NCBI RefSeq assembly: GCF_039536205.1
Contig: NZ_BAAAYL010000001.1
Location: forward strand, 6,696,001-6,760,000
Direction of reading: 5' to 3'
Length of the DNA stretch: 64,000 bases
Origin: Streptomyces sannanensis
GTDB taxonomy: Bacteria > Actinomycetota > Actinomycetes > Streptomycetales > Streptomycetaceae
Shown: positions 9,268-17,351 of the stretch, piece by piece
Numbering within the stretch: position 1 is the stretch's first letter
Layout: every line of letters begins with the position of its first letter
The notes under the pieces: generated by a model
What the model was told of the DNA's origin: nothing
Databases searched by the model: none
The model's input: only the letters and a program-made list of their open reading frames with translations
Made by a program: the position numbers and the translations under genes

Positions 9268-10098
9268 ATGATCCGTAGCGGGACCGGGGGCGCAGGCAAC
9301 AACGGGGGCAAGACGCGTTTCGAGGACATCTATGACCAGCAGGACCCCAGGGCCTACTTCAGCCGCCTCGCCCCGCTGGTCTATGAGATCCCGCACCACG
9401 CCCAGGCCGTCTTCCGCCGGACGTACGCGGAACGCACCGCCGCCGGAGCCACGGGCGCACCCACCGCCGTCCTCGACCTGTGCTGCTCGTACGGGATCAA
9501 CGCCGCCCTGCTGAACCACGACCTCACCCTGGCCGAGCTGTACGACCACTACACCGGTCCCGAGGCGGCGCGGTGCACCACGGATCAGCTGATCGACTGG
9601 GACAAGGAGTTCTACGCCTCCCGCCGCCGCCCCGGCGCCGCGCCCGTCATCGGCCTCGACATCGCGGGCAACGCCCTGCGCTATGCCCTGGCGGTCGGCC
9701 TGCTCGATGCGGCGTTCGCCGAGAACCTGGAGCAGGACCCGCCCAGCCCCGCTCTCCGGCGTGCGGTGGCCGACGTCGGTCTCATCACTCTCACCGGCGG
9801 CGGGAGCTATGTGACCCACCGGACCTTCGACGCGCTGCTGGGCTGCGCACGGCAACCCATTTGGGTGAGCGCCTTCGTCCTGCGTACCGTCTCCTACGCT
9901 CCCATCGCCGACCGGCTCGCGGGTCACGGGCTGAGGACCGAGGCGGACCTGTCGATCACCTATCCCCAGCGCCTGTTCACCGGACCCGACGAGCAACGCC
10001 ACGCCGTCGAAGCGGTACGGAGCAACGGTGCCGACCCGGCGGGCCGGGAGTGCGCGGGCCGGTACCACACGACGCTGTACGAGTCTCGCCCTCGCTGA
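9268..10098 (+). CDS. SAM-dependent methyltransferase-like protein
   Basis: 276 residues from an ATG preceded by GGGAAGGGA. A Rossmann-type opening motif AVLDLCCSYGINAALL (about 73-88) corresponds to methyltransferase motif I. VIGLDIAGNALRYALAVGLLD follows as the acidic-loop region, then DVGLITLTGGGSYVTHRTF. This is the arrangement of a class I SAM-dependent methyltransferase. The motif I glycines are partly replaced by cysteines, so activity is not certain. No substrate is implied by the neighbours. Confidence 0.72.
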   Translation: MIRSGTGGAGNNGGKTRFEDIYDQQDPRAYFSRLAPLVYEIPHHAQAVFRRTYAERTAAGATGAPTAVLDLCCSYGINAALLNHDLTLAELYDHYTGPEAARCTTDQLIDWDKEFYASRRRPGAAPVIGLDIAGNALRYALAVGLLDAAFAENLEQDPPSPALRRAVADVGLITLTGGGSYVTHRTFDALLGCARQPIWVSAFVLRTVSYAPIADRLAGHGLRTEADLSITYPQRLFTGPDEQRHAVEAVRSNGADPAGRECAGRYHTTLYESRPR

Positions 10099-10170
10099 TG
10101 CCGGGCCTCGGTCCGATGCACCCAGCAGGTGATCGTCGGCGCTGAAGAGCTGGAACCCGTACGAGCCCCG

Positions 10171-11178
10171 TCAGCCGCCGGCCCCGAAGTTCTGCGTCCA
10201 CCAGGGGCCACCGGGGCCGAAGTGGATGCCGATGCCGACGTCCTTGAAGGCGCAGTTGAGGATGTTCGCCCGGTGGCCGGGGCTGTCCATCCACGACTTC
10301 ATCACCTGCTCGGGGCTCTTCTGGCCCACGGCGATGTTCTCGCCATACGTACTCCACTCATAGCCGGTGACGGTGATGCGCCGACCGGGGTCGGTGCCGT
10401 CGGGATTGGTGTGGGAGAAGAAGCCGCGGGCCGCCATGTCGTCGGAGTGCCGCTGGGCCGCGGTGCGCAGGTGACTGTCGGCGCGCAGCGGTCCGCAGCC
10501 ATGCTTCTCCCGCTCGCGGTTGAGCAGGGCGATGACCTGCCGCACGTACGAAGACTGGCCGTTGGCGCGAACCGGCGCCGCGGCGCCCCTGGCCGGGGCG
10601 GGACGGCCCAGAGGTGACGTCGCGGGCGTGGGTGACGCGGACGTCCTCCAGCCGGCTCTGGCCACGGGGCCGCGCGCGGGGGAGGCCGAGGTCGGTGTCA
10701 CCGGCGGGTCCGCATCGGGGGTACGCGGCGCCTCCGCGGAACGCACGACCTCCCGGCTCCTGTCCGGAGCACCCACCGAGAAGGTGACGACACCGGCCCC
10801 GGTGGCCAGTACCGCACCCCCGGCGATCAGCACCATCCTGCGCCGGGGGCGCAGTCGATGGCGACGGGCGGCCCGAGGCGTGGTCCGCGCTGTGAGGCCG
10901 ACGGCGGTCCGGGCCGCGCGATCCGTCCGGTCCGGCGCGATCGGGAGAGCCGCCGGCGGCACCAGAGCCAGCCCGATGAGCAACTCCTCGGCCGGTATCA
11001 GGCCGGAAGAGTGCCCGGAACACGCCGTGCACCCGCGGCCGACGATGTTGTACACCAGCGGCAGGTACTCGGCGACGAGTTCGTCCTGGACCCACTGGTC
11101 GCCGGCCTGCGCCGCCGTGATCATCGAGGCGCCGCTTTCACTGCTCACGGTCTGTCCACTCTCTCCGTCGGCCTGCAT
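10171..11178 (-). CDS. CAP-domain protein with sigma-factor-like N-terminal remnant
   Basis: 335 residues from the ATG at 11178 (AGGA 7 nt upstream). Residues about 20-45 (ITAAQAGDQWVQDELVAEYL then PLVYNIVGR) look like the first helices of an ECF-type sigma factor. They jump directly to CTACSGHSSGLIPAEELLIG, a CxxC segment I associate with the region after sigma domain 4. One TM helix follows (MVLIAGGAVLATGAGVVTF), then a proline/threonine-rich spacer, then a CAP/SCP domain (about 215-335; HSDDMAARGFFSHTN, YGENIAVG, HRANILN, PWWTQNFG). Seen: the fusion frame is continuous. Inferred: an in-frame deletion removed sigma domains 2-4, leaving a membrane-anchored CAP protein. Confidence 0.75.
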   Translation of the reverse strand: MQADGESGQTVSSESGASMITAAQAGDQWVQDELVAEYLPLVYNIVGRGCTACSGHSSGLIPAEELLIGLALVPPAALPIAPDRTDRAARTAVGLTARTTPRAARRHRLRPRRRMVLIAGGAVLATGAGVVTFSVGAPDRSREVVRSAEAPRTPDADPPVTPTSASPARGPVARAGWRTSASPTPATSPLGRPAPARGAAAPVRANGQSSYVRQVIALLNREREKHGCGPLRADSHLRTAAQRHSDDMAARGFFSHTNPDGTDPGRRITVTGYEWSTYGENIAVGQKSPEQVMKSWMDSPGHRANILNCAFKDVGIGIHFGPGGPWWTQNFGAGG

Positions 11179-11423
11179 GTCGTTCCTGCACCGCTTGGGA
11201 GATCGTGCGACGCGGCCGCGACGACAGGAACCGCAGTACGGGTGATCTGATGGGCCGAAAGCCTGGTGATCCGGCGTCGGCGCTGGTCAGCCCGGGGGGC
11301 GCTGGGAAAGGATGCATGCGGCGGACGGCCCCCGTGCCCCCATCCGGAGGCATCGCCGCCGATGCCCGGGCGTCGTTCCGCGTACTCGCGGACGACCGAC
11401 GGGGCCACAGCCAGAGCGGACCG

Positions 11424-11850
11424 GCGCCCGGCCACCGCAAGACCGCGCTCGCACACTTCCTCGCCGGTTACGGCGATCTCGAGAATCCCGTCGACACCGT
11501 CCTCCAGCGCTACTACGCTCCCTGTTCGATCTCCGCGAGCTGCCGCGACCTCGCCCTCTCGGATGGCTTCCTGGCCTGCCACGGACTGTGCGCCGACGGC
11601 TCCCGGCCGCTGTCCCGCAGCGAGGTCAAGCGGGTCAACGCCGTGCTGCTCACCTGCGGCACCTATGACGCCGCCTGCGACTTCGCCCACCGCGTGGGCC
11701 TGCCCGGCAAGAGCGGGGTGGGTGGCGGCATCCTGGCCGTGGTGCCCGGCAAGGGCGCCCGGTGCGCTTTGAGCCCCGCCCTGGACCCCGCGGGCAACTC
11801 CGTCGCGGCCGTCCAGGCCCTGGACGCGTTCACGACGATGGGGGTGGTCC
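11424..11850 (+). pseudogene. C-terminal fragment of glutaminase
   Basis: A frame with no start carries the serine-dependent glutaminase C-terminal signature: HFLAGYGDLENPVD, RYYAPCSISASCRDLAL, VNAVLLTCGTYDAACDFAHR, VGLPGKSGVGGGILAVVPGK and SPALDPAGNSVAAVQALDAF. The first half of the enzyme, including the catalytic SxxK region, is absent, and the frame continues into unrelated sequence. It abuts a second truncated gene at 11969. Confidence 0.82.
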
Positions 11851-11968
11851 GTCTTCTGACCGGTCGTGCCGGAGCCGGATTGAGCCGGGCGGCTCCGGGT
11901 AGCCGCAGCGGAGGTCCGGGGGAACCGGAATCCGGGGTTATCCCGAGCGAGCGGGGTGCACGCCGGGC

Positions 11969-12268
11969 CTGCAGCTCATCGGCTACCAGATCGAGGCGAC
12001 CGACGGTTCCGTCGGAAGGATCGGCAAGCATTCCGAGGACGTGGACCGGTCCTGCATCGTCGTGGACACCGGCCCCTGGATCTTCGGCAGGCAGGTGCTG
12101 CTCCCCGCGGGCGTCGTGTCGCGCATCGACTCCGAGAGTCGCACGGTGTACGTGAACTGCACAAAGGACGAGGTGAAGGCAGCGCCCGGTCACCGGGGCG
12201 GTCAGCACGACAGCGATGTGGCGTCCATCCGGCTCGCCGAGCAGTACTACGCGAACCGTCACATGTGA
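11969..12268 (+). pseudogene. 5'-truncated PRC-barrel domain protein
   Basis: The frame has no plausible upstream start but encodes a good PRC-barrel core: LQLIGYQIEATDGSVGRIGK, SCIVVDTGPWIFGRQVLLPA and RIDSESRTVYVNCTKDEVK, then a normal-looking end (LAEQYYANRHM). The usual N-terminal 15-25 residues are missing. An internal ATG at 12041 would give only 75 residues and cut the barrel. Best read as a fragment joined to the glutaminase fragment at a deletion scar. Confidence 0.75.
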
Positions 12269-12278
12269 GGCGCCCTGT

Positions 12279-12740
12279 TCAGTCCCAGGCCTTCGCGATC
12301 TCGAAGCTGTGGGTCTCACGGCCCAGCACATGGCCGTCGGTGTCGACGAATGTCCCCGTCACCTGATAGGTGTCACGCGCGAGATGGCCGGTCGGGAGGT
12401 GCTCGGCGGGAAGCACCACTTCGTACGGGCCGCCGGGTCGATAACTCCCCAACAGCACCTCACTTGTGGCGATGCCCGAGCCGTGCCGCTTTCGCTCCTC
12501 CACGAACTTGAGGCCTTCGACGGGCCTCTTCCCGATGCGGAAGATCAGCGTGACCCGGATTTCCGCGCCCTCCTTCAGGACGAAAGGAGCGGTCTGCGGC
12601 GCGGATTCGGCCTCTCCCGGAACAGGCAGCCGGACAGCCATCTCAACGTGGCCCTCGGCGTGCAGGGACACGCTCAGAAGCTCGAATTGAGGGGTGTCGC
12701 CGGCCGGAACTTCGTGGGAGGTTTTCATCAGACGAGCCAT
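12279..12740 (-). CDS. RhoGDI-like (Rho GDP-dissociation inhibitor fold) protein
   Basis: 153 residues from the ATG at 12740. Most of the protein resembles the immunoglobulin-like domain of eukaryotic RhoGDI: FVLKEGAEIRVTLIFRIG, then PVEGLKFVEERKRHG, EVLLGSYRPGGPYEVVLP, EHLPTGHLARDTYQVTGTF and SFEIAKAWD. The eukaryotic counterparts read FVLKEGVEYRIKISFRVN, SGMKYIQ, VGSYGP, PKGMLARGSY and IKKDW (from memory). The N-terminal arm that clamps Rho switch regions in eukaryotes is lacking; about 25 different residues are there instead. It could bind a lipid, a lipidated partner or a small GTPase; none is shown here. It is followed on the opposite strand by the PRC-barrel fragment. Confidence 0.78.
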   Translation of the reverse strand: MARLMKTSHEVPAGDTPQFELLSVSLHAEGHVEMAVRLPVPGEAESAPQTAPFVLKEGAEIRVTLIFRIGKRPVEGLKFVEERKRHGSGIATSEVLLGSYRPGGPYEVVLPAEHLPTGHLARDTYQVTGTFVDTDGHVLGRETHSFEIAKAWD

Positions 12741-12817
12741 CTTTCGCCGCTGGACCGACACACCTGAAACCAAAGCATAGCCAGGGGAATGCGTGCTCCC
12801 GGCAATGAAACCCGGAG

Positions 12818-13144
12818 TCAGGTGCCCCTGTCCCCGGTCCGCTTCATCCAACAGCACACCAGTTGAAACGCTCCCAGCACGGTCACGGCCCAGACCACCG
12901 CGAATGCCCAGATCAGGGCCTGGGCCGTGGTGACCACCGCCGCTATGAGCAGCGTCAGCGACAGCGCCCCCAGCAGCGAGACGGTGAGGCCACTGGGTTT
13001 CGGCATCCTCGTCGGCAGATGTGGCACCGGGTGCCCCCAGCGCATCGTCCGCATTCTTCGGTCCAGGGTCTCGTCACCCTGCAAATCTGATTCGATCTCG
13101 GAAAGAATCCGCTGTTCGTGATCGGAAAGTCCGGCTCCGTCCAT
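12818..13144 (-). CDS. DUF3040 membrane protein
   Basis: 108 residues. It opens with LSDHEQRILSEIESDL, the DUF3040 hallmark, followed by a basic stretch. Two adjacent transmembrane helices come next (VSLLGALSLTLLIAAVVTTA and LIWAFAVVWAVTVLGAFQL) and a short basic tail. DUF3040 proteins are small actinobacterial membrane proteins of unknown role. It lies upstream of the RhoGDI-like gene on the same strand (about 77 bp), so the two may share a transcript. Confidence 0.85.
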   Translation of the reverse strand: MDGAGLSDHEQRILSEIESDLQGDETLDRRMRTMRWGHPVPHLPTRMPKPSGLTVSLLGALSLTLLIAAVVTTAQALIWAFAVVWAVTVLGAFQLVCCWMKRTGDRGT

Positions 13145-13295
13145 GGCTGAAGCCTCCAGATCCCGGCCAGGTCAGCCGTCGGCCGGTGATTCTTGATGGT
13201 TCTCCTTCCGATTCTCGATCCTTTCGGGGCAGGATTCGCGTCGGGGCTGGATTCGCGCCGAAGGTGCCCCGATGCGCGGGCAGCGGCGCCTGGCG

Positions 13296-13619
13296 TCAGT
13301 GGCGCAGCGCCCGCTCGAGCTCCTTCTTGTTCATCCTGGAACGACCCTCGATGTTCCGGCGCTTGGCCTCCGCGTAGAGCTGGTCGTACGTCGGGCCCTG
13401 GGCGCCCTTGTGGGAGCGCTGTCCGCCGCGCCGCCCGGAGGACATGTCCTCGAGCGAGGTGCGGCTCGTGCTCTTCGACTCGCCGGCCCGCGCCCGCTCC
13501 TTGTTGACCGTGCGGGCGGCTATCTCCTTGGCGCGGTCGAGGCTCTCGCCGCGCTCGAGCGCGCTCTCCTTGATGTGTTCGTACTGCCGTTCACGCTTGG
13601 GGCTGGATCCGCGGGGCAT
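13296..13619 (-). CDS. Small basic protein with Rho-N-like (SAP-like) C terminus
   Basis: 107 residues, start preceded by AAGGAGGAGCC. The N-terminal part is highly charged (PKRERQYEHIKESALERGES, AKEIAARTVNKERARAGESK). The C-terminal 35 residues (TYDQLYAEAKRRNIEGRSRM then NKKELERAL) form the helix-extended-helix pattern of the Rho termination factor N-terminal domain. Similar Streptomyces proteins are often labelled plasmid stabilisation protein without evidence; nucleic-acid binding is the reasonable expectation. Confidence 0.78.
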   Translation of the reverse strand: MPRGSSPKRERQYEHIKESALERGESLDRAKEIAARTVNKERARAGESKSTSRTSLEDMSSGRRGGQRSHKGAQGPTYDQLYAEAKRRNIEGRSRMNKKELERALRH

Positions 13620-13733
13620 GGCTCCTCCTTCTCCGGCTTCAGCGTCTACCCCGGTGGCGACTGGCTATGACTGCATAAACACGTAATAGTCGTAGTAACT
13701 CTATGTATGTCCTTCAATTCAGGAGAACTCTGC

Positions 13734-14129
13734 ATGGCGCCGGGAGTTACCGGGAAGCCGGACGGTGAGGACACCCGTGGCCCGCGGTTCACGGTCGATG
13801 TGCGGTCCGGCCCCGGCACGGTCGTGCTGGCACTCGGCGGTGAACTCGACCACGACACGGCCGGGGCGCTGCGCGACGCGCTGACGCGGGGCATCACGGC
13901 CGGAGCCGACCGGATCCTGGTCGATTGCTCGGACCTGCGATTCTGCGACTCCACCGGGCTGAACGCCCTGCTCCGGGGCAGGCTGGCCGCACAGAACGCG
14001 GGCATCCGGCTGGAACTCGTCGCGCTGCAGCCGCCCGTGGCCCGCATGTTCGGGATCACCGGGGCGGACACCGTGTTCCGGGTGCATGCGAGTCTCGAGG
14101 AGGCTCTGGGGGACCGGCGGCAGAGATGA
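13734..14129 (+). CDS. STAS-domain anti-sigma factor antagonist
   Basis: 131 residues from the ATG at 13734, which has AGGAGA 7 nt upstream; an ATG at 13707 has none. STAS core: VVLALGGELDHDTAGALRDA, RILVDCSDLRFCDSTGLNAL and ALQPPVARMFGITG. The serine in CDSTGLN is the expected phosphorylation site. The stop overlaps the start of the HATPase gene (ATGA), so the two are translationally coupled. Role: unphosphorylated form binds the anti-sigma kinase and frees sigma. Confidence 0.92.
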   Translation: MAPGVTGKPDGEDTRGPRFTVDVRSGPGTVVLALGGELDHDTAGALRDALTRGITAGADRILVDCSDLRFCDSTGLNALLRGRLAAQNAGIRLELVALQPPVARMFGITGADTVFRVHASLEEALGDRRQR

Positions 14130-14599
14130 CGGAGGGCGTCATGGATGAGGGCCTCCGGGCGCAGGGGCGGACCCGCCGCCTCGCGCTGTCCGGTACGAAG
14201 GGTGTGGTCGGCCGGTGCCGTGACTTCAGCCGGGACGCCCTGACGGACTGGAAGTGGATCCCCGCCGCGGACGACGAGCAGCAAGCGGTTGTCGAGGATG
14301 TGCTGCTGCTCGTGTCCGAGGTGGTCACCAATGCCTGTCTGCACGCCGGAGGCCCCAGGGAACTGATGCTGAACTGCACCGATGAACGTCTGCGCATCGA
14401 GGTCACCGACGACAGCCCGGTGCACCCGCGGCCCCGCCCGTCCTGTGACGCCTCACTGCCGGGCGGCCACGGTCTGATCGTGCTCGCGCGGCTCGCGCGG
14501 AGCTGGGGATCGACACCTCGGGGGCGCGGCAAGACGGTCTGGTTGGAGGTGGCCTCTCCGCTCAGTGGAGTGCCGGCTCGCGGGCGTCCTCGCCCGTAG
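14126..14599 (+). CDS. ATP-binding anti-sigma factor (RsbW/SpoIIAB-like kinase)
   Basis: 157 residues, ATG at 14126 overlapping the STAS stop. HATPase_c features: LLLVSEVVTNACLHAGGP (N box), LRIEVTDDSPVHP (G1-type box) and LPGGHGLIVLARLARSWG. This family binds sigma factors and phosphorylates STAS partners. Its 3' end overlaps by 38 bp the 3' end of the convergent sigma-factor gene, so the antagonist, the anti-sigma factor and the likely target sigma factor are physically linked. Confidence 0.9.
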   Translation: MTEGVMDEGLRAQGRTRRLALSGTKGVVGRCRDFSRDALTDWKWIPAADDEQQAVVEDVLLLVSEVVTNACLHAGGPRELMLNCTDERLRIEVTDDSPVHPRPRPSCDASLPGGHGLIVLARLARSWGSTPRGRGKTVWLEVASPLSGVPARGRPRP

Positions 14600-15449
14600 A
14601 CGGCGCGTCGTCGTCCAGCAGGCCGGACCGCAGTTTCGCCAGGGTTCGGGCCAGCAGCCGTGAGACGTGCATCTGGGAGATGCCCAGACGTGTGCCGATC
14701 TCCGACTGGGTGAGGTCCTCGCAGAACCGCAGCGACAGAATGATCCGGTCCCGCTCCGGCAGAGCGGCGATCAGTGGTTTGAGGGACTCGACGGACTCGA
14801 TCGTGTCGAGCGTCGGCTCCTCCCGGCCGAGGCGGCAGGTCATCGAACTCAGCGCCTCGTCGTCGTTGACGGGTGCGTCCAGCGAACGGGCGACATAGCC
14901 GTTGGCGGCCTGCTCACCCTCCGCCACCTCCGCCTCGCTGATGCCGAGCCGACGGGCCAGCTCGGCCGTGGTCGGAGTGCGGTCCAGCTGCTGCTCCAGT
15001 GCGTCGAAGGCTTTCGCCAGATCGAGCCGGAGCTCCTGGAGTCGACGTGGCACCCGGACGGCCCAGCTGGTGTCCCGGAAGAAGCGCTTGATCTCGCCTT
15101 CGATGGTGGGCAGCGCGAAGGAGGTGAACTCCACCTCACGGTCGATGTCGAACCGGTTGATGGCCTTGATCAGTCCGATCGTCCCGACCTGGATGATGTC
15201 CTCCATGGGCTCGCTGCGGCTGCGGAACTTCGTGGCCGCGTACTTCACCAGGCTGAGATTGAGCTCGACCAAGGTGTTACGGACGTACGAATACTCCGGT
15301 GTGCCCTCCTCCAGCGCCCTCAGACGCTCGAACAGGGACGTCGACAGCGCCCTGGCATCCATCGTGCTGACGGACAGCGGATCGGGAATCTCCGGGAGCC
15401 CGGCGAGTGCTTCACGGGCTGCCCGGCCGGTTTGCGGGTGGCTGGACAT
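14562..15449 (-). CDS. SigB/SigF/SigG-family RNA polymerase sigma factor
   Basis: 295 residues from the ATG at 15449 (MSSHPQTGRA). Region 2: LVELNLSLVKYAATKFRSRS, DIIQVGTIGLIKAINRFD, EVEFTSFALPTIEGEIKRFF and SWAVRVPRRLQEL. Region 3: TPTTAELARRLGISEAEV. Region 4: LPERDRIILSLRFCEDLTQS and IGTRLGISQMHVSRLL. This is the general-stress/sporulation group of sigma factors. Regulation by the adjacent convergent STAS/HATPase pair is the likely mechanism (inferred from family and linkage). Confidence 0.93.
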   Translation of the reverse strand: MSSHPQTGRAAREALAGLPEIPDPLSVSTMDARALSTSLFERLRALEEGTPEYSYVRNTLVELNLSLVKYAATKFRSRSEPMEDIIQVGTIGLIKAINRFDIDREVEFTSFALPTIEGEIKRFFRDTSWAVRVPRRLQELRLDLAKAFDALEQQLDRTPTTAELARRLGISEAEVAEGEQAANGYVARSLDAPVNDDEALSSMTCRLGREEPTLDTIESVESLKPLIAALPERDRIILSLRFCEDLTQSEIGTRLGISQMHVSRLLARTLAKLRSGLLDDDAPSTGEDAREPALH

Positions 15450-15646
15450 GAGGTTCCTTCGACGAGACCGCCGTACGAGCACCCCCGACTACAGCTTTCT
15501 TACCCATATCACCCGCTTTGATGTACAAGGGTGCGTTTCGGCGTCCGGTGCGCACCGGAACCGTCCCGGAGTCAAGGATTCATGTGTCCGTCGCGTCCCC
15601 ACGTGCCACAGTGGACTGTGGCGCCGACGACAGCGCGAGGTCAGCC

Positions 15647-16110
15647 ATGGCAGAAGCCGCCCGCACTCCACGGGACGGGCCCGCCCGGCCCACGGCAGAG
15701 CTGAGTGAGGAAGGGCTCGGGAAGCAGCCGGCCGGGCTGACCGCGGTACGCGACGGAGATTTCTCCATCCGCCTGCCCATCGAGGCCGAAGGCCTCCTCG
15801 GCGAGATAGCGGCCGTCTACAACGGCATGGCCGACCAGTTGTCGCTGGACACCTCCGAGGTCACCCGCGCTCCGCCGGATCCGACCTGCTCCAGCTGATC
15901 AACGACATCCTCGATCTTTCGAAGGTCGAGGCCGGGAAGATGGATGTCCACCCCGAGCCGTTCCCTCTGCGCCAGTTCGCAGAGCATGTCGGGGCGACCT
16001 TCCAGCCCGTGGCGCGCGAGCGGGAGCTGGAGTTCCGGGTGGTCACGGCGCCCGATATCCTGGAGCGGATCACCACCGACGAGTCCCGGCTCCGGCAGGT
16101 GCTGCGCAAT
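15647..16110 (+). pseudogene. Internally deleted hybrid histidine kinase
   Basis: The first part (15647-15870) reads LTAVRDGDFSIRLPIEAEGL then AAVYNGMADQLSL, a HAMP-repeat region typical of long Streptomyces hybrid kinases. After a frame change near 15870 the sequence becomes DLLQLINDILDLSKVEAGKM and later TTDESRLRQVLRN, the end of a HisKA domain and the start of the ATPase domain. The region between (several HAMP repeats, GAF, first HisKA helix) and everything after the N box are missing. It is the scar of two deletions. Confidence 0.82.
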
Positions 16111-16172
16111 CGGAGCGCCGCGAGGTGCCCGGCGCCGAGGACGGGCCACTACGTTCGGGTAGCGTGGGCTGT

Positions 16173-16706
16173 ATGCGAGTGGCGTTCCTCATGGCGCCCA
16201 AGGGCGTCGAACAGGCCGAGCTGACCGAGCCCTGGCGGGCCGTGACCGCCGCCGGGGGAACGCCGCAACTGCTTTCCACCCGGCCCGGCCACATCTTGGC
16301 GTTCCACCACCTGGAGAAGGCCGACACCTTCCCTGTGGACGGGACCGTCGCCGAGAGCACGGTCGACGACTTCGACGCCCTGGTGCTGCCCGGAGGGCTC
16401 GCCAATCCGGACGCGCTGCGCCAGGATTCCCGGGCCGTCGCCTTCGTACGGGACTTCGTCGCCGCGGGCAAGCCCGTCGCGTCGATCTGCCACGGCCCTT
16501 GGATGCTGGTCGAGGCCGATGCGGTGCGCGGACGGACGCTGACATCATATCCCAGCCTGCGCACCGACATCCGCAACGCAGGTGGCACCTGGGTCGACGA
16601 GCAGGTGGCGGTGGACGACTCGGCCCCCGGCACGCTGATCACGAGCCGGAGGCCGGCCGATGTGAAGGCCTTCTGCGAGGCGCTCGTCCACGCGCTCCTC
16701 GCCTGA
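16173..16706 (+). CDS. DJ-1/PfpI-family protein
   Basis: 177 residues from the ATG at 16173. The glutamine-amidotransferase-like fold of PfpI proteins is clear: VAFLMAPKGVEQAELTEPW, FDALVLPGGLANPDALRQD and GKPVASICHGPWMLVEA. The nucleophile elbow cysteine-histidine (ICHGPW) and the glutamate in GVEQAEL form the expected catalytic set. Members act as deglycases, peptidases or stress chaperones; which applies is unknown. It starts about 60 bp after the kinase remnant with no clear Shine-Dalgarno site. Confidence 0.9.
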   Translation: MRVAFLMAPKGVEQAELTEPWRAVTAAGGTPQLLSTRPGHILAFHHLEKADTFPVDGTVAESTVDDFDALVLPGGLANPDALRQDSRAVAFVRDFVAAGKPVASICHGPWMLVEADAVRGRTLTSYPSLRTDIRNAGGTWVDEQVAVDDSAPGTLITSRRPADVKAFCEALVHALLA

Positions 16707-16709
16707 CAG

Positions 16710-16937
16710 CTACGGGGCGTCAGCCCTCCGCCGCGCGCGGCGGCGCAAGACGTACCGCTCCGCCTCCTGGACGGCCTCCCGTGCGGTGCGCTGCCCCATC
16801 AGCACGCAAAGGGTGTAGGCCGTGTCCTCGAACCGCCTGCGGACGGTCGGATCACCCGGATCGGCGAGTACCTGGCTCTCCAGCGTCCGGTACCGGGAGA
16901 GAAGCGCACCGACCAGGCCTTTGTCCGGCAGCAGCAT
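16710..16937 (-). CDS. DUF5133 small protein
   Basis: 75 residues. LPDKGLVGALLSRYRTLESQ, RRRFEDTAYTLCVLMGQRTA and EAVQEAERYVL form an all-helical protein. It has the opening and length of the Streptomyces DUF5133 family, which often sits near stress or secondary-metabolite genes and has no known function. It converges on the DJ-1 gene with a 3-bp gap. Confidence 0.8.
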   Translation of the reverse strand: MLLPDKGLVGALLSRYRTLESQVLADPGDPTVRRRFEDTAYTLCVLMGQRTAREAVQEAERYVLRRRARRRADAP

Positions 16938-17351
16938 GCCCGTATCTCCTTGTGTCGGGCCGGCTCCGTTCCGCGTCCCTGTCTCGGCACGCCCGGGGCG
17001 GCAGGGAAGGAGGACGGAGGCGGCGCGGCAGGGGCCTGCCCAGACACATCAGGGGATCAGGCCAGCGACCTCCATTGTGCTTCCGCCGCCCCCCGGGCGC
17101 AGGTCGATCCAGTAGTCGCCGTACGCCAGCGGCTCCGCCGCCTGGTTCCCCTCCGGCCGGGGACCGGACCGGCCGAGAAGGAGCAGGAGGGAGATTCGGG
17201 CCGCAACCGGCACTTGTCCGGACGCCGCGCCCGGACGCGAGAGCCGTGTGGGCCGTGCTGATCGACTGGTCGCGGCCCGAGGCCGGGCATAGGGTCGAAG
17301 GATGGGGTGGGCGGAAGCGCTCACCGACCCTCCACGAGGGCACGATGCGCC
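16938..17351. other. Intergenic stretch with a possible gene tail
   Basis: No complete gene is supported. On the minus strand a frame ending near 17049 carries EPLAYGDYWIDLRPGGGG followed by STMEVAGLIP. It looks like a natural protein C terminus, but nothing upstream in the frame resembles a protein. It may be a relic of an unrecognised gene. Confidence 0.3.

Noticed and set aside
15495..15530. GGGTAA on the minus strand upstream of the sigma gene, like a SigB-type -10 element
   Set aside because: The -35 element GnnT at the required spacing is not convincing, so autoregulation was not annotated.
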